From NCBI RefSeq assembly GCF_014650335.1, contig NZ_BMUT01000001.1, forward strand, positions 363,037 through 427,036: DNA of 64,000 bases, written 5' to 3'. Shown here in pieces: positions 54,359-61,402 of the stretch. The translations under genes and the position numbers were made by a program. The DNA comes from Streptomyces hiroshimensis (GTDB lineage Bacteria; Actinomycetota; Actinomycetes; Streptomycetales; Streptomycetaceae). The notes beneath the pieces were generated by a model. The model saw only the letters and a program-made list of their open reading frames with translations. It did not search any database and was not told the origin of the DNA. Positions within the stretch are counted from its first letter, which is position 1; each line of letters opens with the position of its first letter.

Positions 54359-55246
54359 TCACGCCGAGGGGCGGCCGAGCACCTCGGTGAGGCGGGCGAA
54401 CCCGTCCGCGCCGTGGCCCTCCTCGATGGCCCGCAGGGCGGTCGCCTTGGCGGCCTTGAGGACGCCGGCGTCGATCCCGCGGTCCTCGGAGGCGTGGATG
54501 ATGTGCTCCATGCCGGCCGCGGCCGAGGTGATGCTGGAGATGTGGCCGGGGTAGTCGCCCGCGTCGACCTGCTCCGCGTGGTTGGTGGTCAGGCCGGGCA
54601 GCAGGCCGATGATGCCCTGGGCGAACGGCTCCAGGTCCTTGGCCGCGATGTTCTCCGCCTTGGCGAGCGCGAAGGCGTGGGCGATGCCCGCGACGGCCGT
54701 CCAGAAGATGTCCAGCAGGGCCACGTCGTGGGCCGCGGCCCGGCCGTGGTCGGCGCCGAGGTAGGCGCCCGTGCCGCCCAGGGCGGCCAGCGTCGGCTGG
54801 TGGGCCTGGTGGACGGACTCCGGGCCGCTGTAGAGCACGACGGCGCCGGGGCCGCCGATGGTCACGGTCGGGGTCATGATCGCGCCGTCGAGGTAGTCGA
54901 AGCCGTTCCCGGCCGCCCACTCGGCGCTCTCGCGGGCCTTCTCGGGGGAGTCGGCGGTGAGGTTGACCAGCGTCCGGCCCTTGAGGGCGGCGGTCTCCGG
55001 GCCGAGGATCGTGTGGACGACCCCGTAGTCGATGACGCAGACGACGACCAGGGGGCTGGCGGCGATCGCCTCGGCGGCCGTGGGGGCGAGGACCGCGCCC
55101 TGCTCGACCAGCGCGGCGGCCTTGTCGGCGGAGCGGTTCCAGACGGTCGTCGGGTGACCCGCCTTCAGGAAGGCGCCGGCCAGGGCCTGGCCCATGGGGC
55201 CCAGACCGATGACGGTGACGGGGGCGCCGGCAGGGGTGTTGGTCAT
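54359..55246 (-). CDS. Imine reductase (IRED), NADPH-dependent
   Basis: A 295-aa protein, the usual IRED length. It has an N-terminal Rossmann motif VIGLGPMGQALAGAF, the HPTTVWNRSADKA segment typical of Streptomyces imine reductases, VVVCVIDY and the interdomain-helix motif LGADHGRAAAHD, where D174 aligns with the catalytic Asp of R-type IREDs. IREDs reduce cyclic imines to secondary amines. Beside a TR-terminated PKS and an aminotransferase, the natural substrate is plausibly a polyketide-derived cyclic imine. A generic hydroxyisobutyrate-dehydrogenase role is less likely because the Lys of that family is replaced. The ATG at 55246 is chosen (MTNTPAGAPV); upstream GGAAA is weak. A SARP-type repeat lies about 240 bp upstream. 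Confidence 0.85.
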   Translation of the reverse strand: MTNTPAGAPVTVIGLGPMGQALAGAFLKAGHPTTVWNRSADKAAALVEQGAVLAPTAAEAIAASPLVVVCVIDYGVVHTILGPETAALKGRTLVNLTADSPEKARESAEWAAGNGFDYLDGAIMTPTVTIGGPGAVVLYSGPESVHQAHQPTLAALGGTGAYLGADHGRAAAHDVALLDIFWTAVAGIAHAFALAKAENIAAKDLEPFAQGIIGLLPGLTTNHAEQVDAGDYPGHISSITSAAAGMEHIIHASEDRGIDAGVLKAAKATALRAIEEGHGADGFARLTEVLGRPSA

Positions 55247-55484
55247 CGTGATTTCCGTTCGTTCGTCTCGTTCGTCGGTCTTTTGGTGCGCCCGCCCCCG
55301 GGGGCGGGGCAGCGGGCGGGCAAGGGTGGCTCTTGAAGGGTGGCTCTCGACGGGGTGGGGAACAGCGCCGGAGGCAGGGGAGCGGGGCCGGGTGCCGCAC
55401 GGGGGTTGCGGCCCGACGCCCGACGGCGGCGCGTGCGCGTTCCCCACGAGCATCGTCCGCGGACCGCCGGGCGATCAAGTACGC

Positions 55485-55509
55485 ACCTCGAAGTAAGTGC
55501 TTACCTCGA
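55485..55509 (-). promoter_or_regulatory. Candidate SARP operator, TCGAGGT direct repeat with 11-nt spacer
   Basis: On the minus strand TCGAGGT occurs at 55509..55503 and again at 55491..55485, with exactly 11 nt between, inside longer identical decamers (ACTTCGAGGT). Known SARP operators are heptamers of TCGAGxx type spaced 11 or 22 nt. The element overlaps the stop codon of the large SARP gene and points toward the imine reductase. The spacer also holds a GTAAG/CTTAC inverted repeat. Confidence 0.6.
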
Positions 55510-57909
55510 AGTTATGGCCGCCGGCCCCGCGGTGTTCCGCTGCAGGGGGATCAGCCCCGCCTTGGCGGTCCGGGTGCGCGGGCGTGCGGAGCGTACCGGC
55601 TCCGGCCGGGCGCCGTGCACCCCGTGCGGGGCGGGCGCAGGGCGCGCGGGAGGGACGGGAAGGGCGGCCAGGCGTCCCATGGCCGTGTCGGGGACGGGGC
55701 TCAGGGTGATCGTGGTGGCATGGCGCCGGCCGCCGCCCCACCCCGGCCGGCGCACCAGCAGCTCCGGCCGGGCGGCGGCGATCACGAGCAGGGGCACCGG
55801 TCCCGCGGACTCGGCCAGATCCTCGACGACGTCGAGCAGCCGGTCGTCGGCGCGGTGCATGTCGTCCACGGCCACCACCAGCGGCTGTGCGCGGGCGACT
55901 TCGGCCATCAGCCGCCGCCACGCCCGCACCGCGTCCGGCATCCCGTCCGGGGTTCCGTCCGCGGGTCCGCCGGGGGCGGCCGGGGCGGGTACGGCCAGCG
56001 GGGTCAGGCAGGAGCGCAGCCACTGCGCCCGCTCCCCGGGGCCCACCACGTCCTCGATCGTGGCCGCCAGCTTGGCGGCGGCCGTGCGGGCGGTGTCCTC
56101 CGGCAGGATCCCGCAGCAGGCGGCGAGGATCCGGGCGTGTACGGAAAGCGGCCCGTCCTCGCCGGCGGGCAGCGCGGGCGCGGAGAGGAAGCGCACGGCC
56201 TCCGGGAACCCGGCTGCGCGGTGCCCGAACTCCATCACCAGCCGGGACTTGCCGCTGCCCGCCTCGCCCAGCACGGTGACCAGGTGCGGCACGGCCCGGT
56301 GCCGCGCCCGTTCCAGCAGGCCGCCCAGCACCTCCAGCTCGTACTCGCGGTCGACGACCGGGCCGCGGTGGTGGGGGGCGAACTCCCCCAGGGCGCCGCT
56401 CGCGTGGCGGCCCGCGGCCACCCCGTCCGGCCCCCGGTAGGCGATCGCCGACCGGGTCGCCCGCAGGGTCTCGTCGCAGACCCGCACGGTGCCCGCCGGG
56501 ACCTGGGCCAGCAGCGCCTCACAGGCGTCCAGGAGCGTGCCCGTCACCGACGGGGCTCCGGCGGGGTCCCCGGGCCGGACCCGTACGCGCGCCTGGCCCG
56601 TGCTGACCGCCGCCATGACCGCCGGGCCGTGCGCGCCGGGCGCCCGGGCCGGGTCGTGGAAGCAGTCGCGGACGGCCAGCGCCGCGCGTACGGCCCGCTC
56701 CGCGCCGTCCTCGTCCGCCCGCCCGACGCCGAACAGGGCGAGCGAGACCGAGCCGATCGAGGCGCTCAGCGTGCCGCCGAACGACTCGACCTTCCGGCGG
56801 ACGGTCGCGGCGGCGTCCTCCAGCGCCGTGTCGGCGTCCGGGGCGCCCGGGCCCGCGGGGCCCGCGCCGACGACGGTCCGCAGCAGCAGCACGCTGATGT
56901 TCCGGCGCTCGCTCACCGGGGCACCGCGCCCCGCAGGGGCGTCCGGGGCAGGCGTGGACGCGGGCGGCGCCTCGGCGCGCGATGCTTCGGTGCAGGACGC
57001 CTCGGTGTGGGGCGTCTCGGTGTGGGGCGTCTCGGCGGGCGGCGGGGGCACCACCGTGAAGACCTCCCGTGCGCGCCGGCCGCCGGGCCCGCCGTCCGGG
57101 AAGGCGGTGCGCTCCGGGAAGGCGGCGCCCGCGGGGACGCCGGGCAGGGCCAGCGTCCGGTCGTGCGTGAGGATCGCCTGCTGCAACTCCTGCAGGTCGC
57201 GGCCGGGTTCGAGGCCGAGCTCCTCGACCAGCGCCGTCCGCACCCGCCCGTACACGCTCAGAGCGTCGGCCTGCCGCCCGCAGCGGTAGAGCGCGAGCAT
57301 CAGCTGTCCGCAGCTGCGTTCGCGCAGGGGCTCGGCCTCGACCAGCGTCTCCAGTTCGCCGAGGACCGCGTGGTGGCGGCCGCAGGCCAGCTCCGCCTCG
57401 CAGTAGTCCTCCATGGCGTCCAGCCGGGCGTTCTGCACGGCGGTCACCTCCGGCCAGGCGAACCCGGCCTCCATGAGGTCCGCCAGCACCGGGCCCCGCC
57501 ACAGCGCGAGGGCCTCGCGCAGGAGGACGGCCGCCTCCTGCGGCGAGCCCGCCGCCAGCTTCGCCCGCCCTTCCCCCACGCGCCGGTGGAACAGGTAGAG
57601 GTCCACGTCGTCCGGGTCCACCCGCATCACATAGCCGGGGGCCTGGGTCAGCAGGGCCGCCCGCCCCGTCTCGTCGCCGTCCGGGAACAGGGCGCCCCGC
57701 AGCCCCCACACGGCGTTCTGCAGGATCTTCCGTGCCGAGGCGGGTGCGTCGTCCCCCTCCCACAGGGCGTCCAGCAACCGGCTGGTGGCCACCACCCGGT
57801 TGGCGTGCAACAGCAGGAAGCCCAGGGTCGCGCGCTGTTTGGTCCCGCCCAGGGCGACCGTCCGGTGTCCGGATACGGCCTCCAGCGGGCCCAGCATCCG
57901 AAACTGCAT
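55501..57909 (-). CDS. PimR-like large SARP regulator (SARP + cyclase-like + ATPase)
   Basis: An 802-aa regulator. It has an OmpR-type winged helix (MQFRMLGPLEAV, LGGTKQRATLGFLLLHANRV) and a bacterial transcriptional activation domain (VDLYLFHRRVGEG to about residue 250, ALVEELGLEPGRDLQELQQ). A low-complexity linker rich in ETPHTETPHTEAS repeats leads to a nucleotide-cyclase-like region (about residues 330 to 490, SIGSVSLALFGVG). An AAA/NACHT-like ATPase follows, with Walker A GEAGSGKSR (about residue 553) and Walker B VVAVDDMH. PimR of the pimaricin cluster has the same order but is about 1200 aa; here the protein ends soon after Walker B, so the C-terminal part is missing. GGGGGGAACG precedes the ATG at 57909. 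It is likely a pathway activator, nucleotide-dependent by analogy. Confidence 0.85.
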   Translation of the reverse strand: MQFRMLGPLEAVSGHRTVALGGTKQRATLGFLLLHANRVVATSRLLDALWEGDDAPASARKILQNAVWGLRGALFPDGDETGRAALLTQAPGYVMRVDPDDVDLYLFHRRVGEGRAKLAAGSPQEAAVLLREALALWRGPVLADLMEAGFAWPEVTAVQNARLDAMEDYCEAELACGRHHAVLGELETLVEAEPLRERSCGQLMLALYRCGRQADALSVYGRVRTALVEELGLEPGRDLQELQQAILTHDRTLALPGVPAGAAFPERTAFPDGGPGGRRAREVFTVVPPPPAETPHTETPHTEASCTEASRAEAPPASTPAPDAPAGRGAPVSERRNISVLLLRTVVGAGPAGPGAPDADTALEDAAATVRRKVESFGGTLSASIGSVSLALFGVGRADEDGAERAVRAALAVRDCFHDPARAPGAHGPAVMAAVSTGQARVRVRPGDPAGAPSVTGTLLDACEALLAQVPAGTVRVCDETLRATRSAIAYRGPDGVAAGRHASGALGEFAPHHRGPVVDREYELEVLGGLLERARHRAVPHLVTVLGEAGSGKSRLVMEFGHRAAGFPEAVRFLSAPALPAGEDGPLSVHARILAACCGILPEDTARTAAAKLAATIEDVVGPGERAQWLRSCLTPLAVPAPAAPGGPADGTPDGMPDAVRAWRRLMAEVARAQPLVVAVDDMHRADDRLLDVVEDLAESAGPVPLLVIAAARPELLVRRPGWGGGRRHATTITLSPVPDTAMGRLAALPVPPARPAPAPHGVHGARPEPVRSARPRTRTAKAGLIPLQRNTAGPAAITSR

Positions 57910-58247
57910 CGTTCCCCCCGCAATGACGTGCAAATGAACTCTCCTCACCCCGTGCCGCCGGCCCCTCGCGGGAGCACAGCCCCCTGGTGTGCATTCCGGG
58001 CGGCAAGGGTCAATGTGGCACGGCACTGTCGGGAATTTGTGGAAGCCGGATGGAAGACCGGATGGAAGACCGGCTTGAGGAGACGCCCGCGGCGAGCCCG
58101 GAGAGCCGCCGTGTGCCGCATCTCCCCGGCGCGGGCCGCCCGGACGCGCGTGGCAGTAATCCGTGACTGAAGAAACGGGACGGCCGGTCTGTATTGTCGT
58201 GACATGCCGGGCTGTGGGGGCCCGGCGGCACATGCGGAGGTGGTCCG
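57910..58247. promoter_or_regulatory. Divergent promoter region with 12-bp tandem repeats
   Basis: The 338-bp gap lies between the PimR-like gene (minus) and the transposase-like gene (plus). GGATGGAAGACC occurs twice in tandem (58048..58059 and 58060..58071), preceded by a partial copy GGAAGCC. It contains no gene-like frame. The repeats are candidate binding sites for a regulator acting on one or both promoters. Confidence 0.5.
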
Positions 58248-59477
58248 ATGGGACAGCGCGCATCCGGCCGGCCGGGCACGGCCGGCTCCGGGGGGACGGA
58301 GAGCGGGACGGACGGGCCGGCCGGCTTACTCCGGCAGCTCAGCCCGTACCTGTTCATGTCACTGCTGAGAAGTGACCAGCGGCTGAAGGCCGAACAGTAC
58401 GTCCAGGGCCTGCTCGCGGCCGAGGGACGCAAGACCTTGCGCAACATCGCGGCCCAGCTGGGCGGGGAGTCGGCACAGCAGAGCGTGCACCACTTCATCA
58501 GCGGCTCCTCCTGGGGGTGGGGGCCGGTCCGGCAGTCCCTGGTGCGGTACGCGGAGCAGCTGGTGAAACCGCAGGCGTGGGTGGTCAGGGCCACGCTCAT
58601 CCCCAAGTCGGGGGCGCACGCCGTCGGCGTCGTGCGGCACTTCCTGCCGCAGCTGGGCAGGGCCGTCAACGCCCAGCAGGCGCTGGGCGCGTGGCTGGTC
58701 TCCGAGCAGGCGGGCGTGCCCGTCGACTGGAGCCTGGTGCTGTCCGGGCCCTGGCTGGACGACCCGGCGCGCCGCGCCCGCGCGAACATCCCGGCGGAGG
58801 CCGGGGCCGTCACGGTGGGGGAGTACGCCCGTGACCTCGTGATGCGCACTCCCGGGCCGTGGGGGCCGCCCGGCCTCCCCGTGGTCCTGGACGCGCCCGG
58901 CCTCGACCCCCGCGAGCTGGTCCGCATGCGCGAAGGGACGGACGTGCCCCTGGTCATGCGCATCTGCCGCGAGACGGTCCTGAGCGTGAACGGCGCGGCC
59001 CTGCCGGGGTGCAGCCTTCAGGAGCTGCCCGCCTGGCGGATCGTCGAGTCCGTGAAGCGGCTCTGGCGCCGGGCGGAGTGGCAGGATCCGCGGGGCGGCA
59101 GGACGACGGGCATGATGGCTGCGGTGCCCGTGCGGGTCTCCGCGGGCGGCTCCGGTGCCGGCGGCGCACCGGTCCTGCAGGCGCTGCTGCTGGCCGAGTG
59201 GGCGGCGCCCGACCGGCGGCCGGTGCGGTTCTGGCTGACGGAGGCGGCCGCCGGCCTGCCGCCGGCGTACCTGCTGCGGTTGACCCGGCTCACCGACACC
59301 GTCGCCCGCGACGTCACCGAAGTCTCCGAGCGGGTGGGGATGCTGGACTTCGCCGGGCGCTCCTTCCAGGGCTGGCACCGGCACATCACCCTCGCCTCGG
59401 TGGCGCACCTGGCCGTGGCGGCCTCCGCACCGGGGCAGGGACCCGCCGCGCGCCCGCTGCTGCTCGGCGTGGCCTAG
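58248..59477 (+). CDS. IS701-transposase-like protein, catalytically degenerate, TTA-containing
   Basis: A 409-aa protein with the IS701-family DDE transposase fold. The N-terminus (RLKAEQYVQGLLAAEGRKTL, QQSVHHFISGSSWGW) and C-terminal signature (MLDFAGRSFQGWHRHITLAS) are well kept. The position of the first catalytic Asp in the usual I-D-D-T motif reads V-R-A-T here (residues 113 to 116, before LIPKSGAHAVGV), so transposition activity should be lost; an Asp remains at 215. There are no flanking terminal inverted repeats. Codon 27 is TTA (58326..58328), read by the bldA tRNA in Streptomyces and typical of regulatory genes. GGAGGTGGTCCG precedes the ATG at 58248. Similar orphan transposase-like genes occur in actinomycete clusters and are suspected regulators; that role is inferred. 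Confidence 0.75.
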   Translation: MGQRASGRPGTAGSGGTESGTDGPAGLLRQLSPYLFMSLLRSDQRLKAEQYVQGLLAAEGRKTLRNIAAQLGGESAQQSVHHFISGSSWGWGPVRQSLVRYAEQLVKPQAWVVRATLIPKSGAHAVGVVRHFLPQLGRAVNAQQALGAWLVSEQAGVPVDWSLVLSGPWLDDPARRARANIPAEAGAVTVGEYARDLVMRTPGPWGPPGLPVVLDAPGLDPRELVRMREGTDVPLVMRICRETVLSVNGAALPGCSLQELPAWRIVESVKRLWRRAEWQDPRGGRTTGMMAAVPVRVSAGGSGAGGAPVLQALLLAEWAAPDRRPVRFWLTEAAAGLPPAYLLRLTRLTDTVARDVTEVSERVGMLDFAGRSFQGWHRHITLASVAHLAVAASAPGQGPAARPLLLGVA

Positions 59478-59490
59478 CGGCGGTCCGCGG

Positions 59491-59580
59491 TCAGGTCGGG
59501 TCAGGCCAGGTCGGGTCACGTCAGGCCGGGTCAAGCCAGGTCAGGTCACGTCAGGTCACGTCAGGCCAGGTCACGTCAGG
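59491..59580. repeat. Nine-unit 10-bp tandem repeat (TCAGGYCRGG type)
   Basis: Nine adjoining decamers, such as TCAGGTCGGG, TCAGGCCAGG and TCAGGTCACG, vary around a GGTCA core. They fill the gap between the transposase-like gene and the convergent flavin reductase, and the last unit includes the reductase stop codon. The period is exact. Confidence 0.85.
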
Positions 59581-60089
59581 CTCTGCGCACCGCCGTCGAG
59601 CCCGTGGAAGCCGCGGCGGTAGTAGACCAGCGGCTCGCCCTCGCCCTCCTCGGCGTGGTGCACCTCGCCGAGGAGGATCAGGTGGTCGCCGCCGGGTATC
59701 CGGCGTTCGGTGCGGCACTCCAGGCGGGCGAGCGCGCCCGGCAGCAGCGGCAGCCCGCTCGGCGACCACTCCGGCTGCGTGCCGGCGAACTTGTCCGCCC
59801 CCTTGCTGGCGAAGCGGCCCGCGAGCTCCTCCTGGCCCCGGCGCAGCAGGTGGACGACGAAGCCCTCGGAATTGTCGAAGGCCTCGAAGCAGTTGGCCCT
59901 GTTGTCCAGGCACACCAGGACCAGGGCCGGGTCGAGGGATACGGAGGAGAAGGCGCTGGCGGTGAAGCCGTGGCTCTGTCCCTGGGCGTCGGTGGTGGTC
60001 ACCACCGTGACGCCGCTGACCCAGCGGGAGAGCGTGGCACGGAAGAGGTCGGGAGAGATCGTCTCTGTCAGCACCCCCCAAGAGTGCAC
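59571..60089 (-). CDS. HpaC-like flavin reductase
   Basis: A 172-aa member of the flavin reductase-like (FMN-binding split-barrel) family: FRATLSRWVSGVTVVTTTDA, GFTASAFSSVSLDPALVLVC, NRANCFEAF, FVVHLLRRGQEELAGRFAS, ALARLECRTERRIPGGDHLI and PLVYYRRGFHGL. These enzymes reduce FMN/FAD with NAD(P)H and hand it to a partner oxygenase, here most likely the flavin monooxygenase at 50541..51719. The start is uncertain: GTG 60089 has AAAGG just upstream, while GTG 60074 is an alternative. The frame open to 60293 lacks coding features. It is divergent from the small SARP gene, with a GC hairpin in the leader region. Confidence 0.87.
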   Translation of the reverse strand: MHSWGVLTETISPDLFRATLSRWVSGVTVVTTTDAQGQSHGFTASAFSSVSLDPALVLVCLDNRANCFEAFDNSEGFVVHLLRRGQEELAGRFASKGADKFAGTQPEWSPSGLPLLPGALARLECRTERRIPGGDHLILLGEVHHAEEGEGEPLVYYRRGFHGLDGGAQSLT

Positions 60090-60158
60090 GGCGCCTTTAG
60101 AAGGTTCGTCGTGACGCGGTGGAGGAGTGCTGCAGGAGGCCGTGGAAGGAGCGCCCGA

Positions 60159-60180
60159 CGGGCTGCCTGACAGCAGCCCG
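60159..60180. other. Hairpin in the reductase/SARP divergent region
   Basis: CGGGCTGC (60159..60166) and GCAGCCCG (60173..60180) form an 8-bp stem with a CTGACA loop. A perfect 10-bp palindrome TGACCGGTCA follows at 60196..60205. Both lie in the 239-bp region between the reductase and SARP genes, which must hold both promoters; either could be a leader structure or an operator. Confidence 0.45.
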
Positions 60181-60328
60181 AGCCGTAAAACAGAGTGACC
60201 GGTCAGTAGTCTGACACTCCTGAAAGACGTTCTTGGGGTAAAGGGTCCGCTTCTGTCTACGGTCTGACCACCCACCACAGATGCACGGCGCAAGCAACTT
60301 CCTCCGTGCGTACACCAGGAGCGTGCAA

Positions 60329-61159
60329 GTGCGGTTCAATCTCATCGGCCCGTTCGAGATCGTCACCGACGACGGCAGACGGTGCATGCCGAGCACCCCC
60401 AAGGTCTGCCAGACGCTGGCCTTCCTGCTCACCCGACCCCGTGACGTCGCCCCCGTGGACGCGCTCATCCAGGAGCTGTGGGGCAAGGCTCCGCCGCGCA
60501 CGGCCCTGACCACGCTGCAGACGTACGTCTACCACGCACGCCGGATGTTCTCGGAGCAGGGCGTCGCCCCGGCCGGCCGGGAGCTGCTCGTGCGGCGCTC
60601 ACCCGGCTACCTCATCGACGTCGAGGACGACGAGGTCGACAGCAAGATCTTCGAGCGCCTGGTGGCGGCGGGCCAGGAGGACCTGCGGGCCGACCGCCCC
60701 GAGCGGGCCCTGGAGCACCTGGACCGCGCCCTCGCGCTGTGGCGCGGTCCCGCCCTGTCCGACATCCCGGCGGGCGACATCCTCGCCGGGCGCATCGCCC
60801 GCCTCGAAGAACTGCACATCCGCGCGCTGGAGCTGCGCATCGAGGCCGACACCGTGCTGGGCCGGCAGCGCGACACCATCGCCCATCTGCGGGCGCTGGT
60901 CGCCGAGTTCCCCCTGCACGAGTGGTTCCACGGCCGGCTCATCTCCGCGCTGCACGCCTCCGGGCGCCGGGCCGAGGCGCTGCAGGCCTACCGCAGCCTG
61001 CACAAGATCCTGGACGACGAGCTGGGCGTCGAGCCCTCGCCGGAGATCCAGCAGCTGCAGCGGGAGATCCTCAGCCCCCACCCGGCCGTGCTGCGGCCGG
61101 CCCTCGCCCCCACCGGCCCCCGGCCGCTGAACCGGCCGGTCCCGCTGTGGACCGGGTGA
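60329..61159 (+). CDS. SARP-family transcriptional activator (short form)
   Basis: A 276-aa Streptomyces antibiotic regulatory protein. It has a winged-helix DNA-binding domain (FNLIGPFEIVTDDGR, TPKVCQTLAFLLTRPRDVAP, PRTALTTLQTYVYHARRMF) and a bacterial transcriptional activation domain (DSKIFERLVAAGQEDL, ALALWRGPALSDIP, SLHKILDDELGVEPSPEIQQ). The length matches ActII-ORF4/RedD-type activators. I chose GTG 60329 because AGGAG lies 7 nt upstream and the conserved N-terminus starts there; an in-frame ATG at 60281 would add a non-conserved extension. It probably activates the PKS and tailoring genes by binding TCGAG-type heptamer repeats such as the one at 55485..55509. Confidence 0.92.
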   Translation: MRFNLIGPFEIVTDDGRRCMPSTPKVCQTLAFLLTRPRDVAPVDALIQELWGKAPPRTALTTLQTYVYHARRMFSEQGVAPAGRELLVRRSPGYLIDVEDDEVDSKIFERLVAAGQEDLRADRPERALEHLDRALALWRGPALSDIPAGDILAGRIARLEELHIRALELRIEADTVLGRQRDTIAHLRALVAEFPLHEWFHGRLISALHASGRRAEALQAYRSLHKILDDELGVEPSPEIQQLQREILSPHPAVLRPALAPTGPRPLNRPVPLWTG

Positions 61160-61216
61160 CCCTGCGACCGGTCCGCCGGGCTGGCCGGATCCGGACGGGG
61201 CGCTTCCCCCGCGGAT

Positions 61217-61248
61217 CCGCCTGCTGCGGAGATCTCCGCAGCAGGCGG
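61217..61248. terminator. Perfect 32-nt palindrome after the SARP gene
   Basis: Two exact 16-nt arms, CCGCCTGCTGCGGAGA and its complement, abut 58 bp after the SARP stop. There is no T-run. It probably ends the SARP transcript before the amine oxidase promoter. Confidence 0.65.
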
Positions 61249-61402
61249 GCGTGTCCGCATCTCAAACCCCTTCAGTGAACCGGTCATTACCGGCCAGTGG
61301 GCAGTGCGTGGCGGGTGCCTGGTTATGGTGCAGCGGCGTTCGTTCCGGTCCGCCGGCGCCCGTCCGGCGCCGCTTTCGACGACAGACCCCGAGGGACACA
61401 CC

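Noticed and set aside
58248..59477. Active insertion sequence
   Set aside because: No terminal inverted repeats or target duplication are seen and the first catalytic Asp is missing.
59491..59580. CRISPR array
   Set aside because: The units are contiguous 10-mers with no unique spacers.
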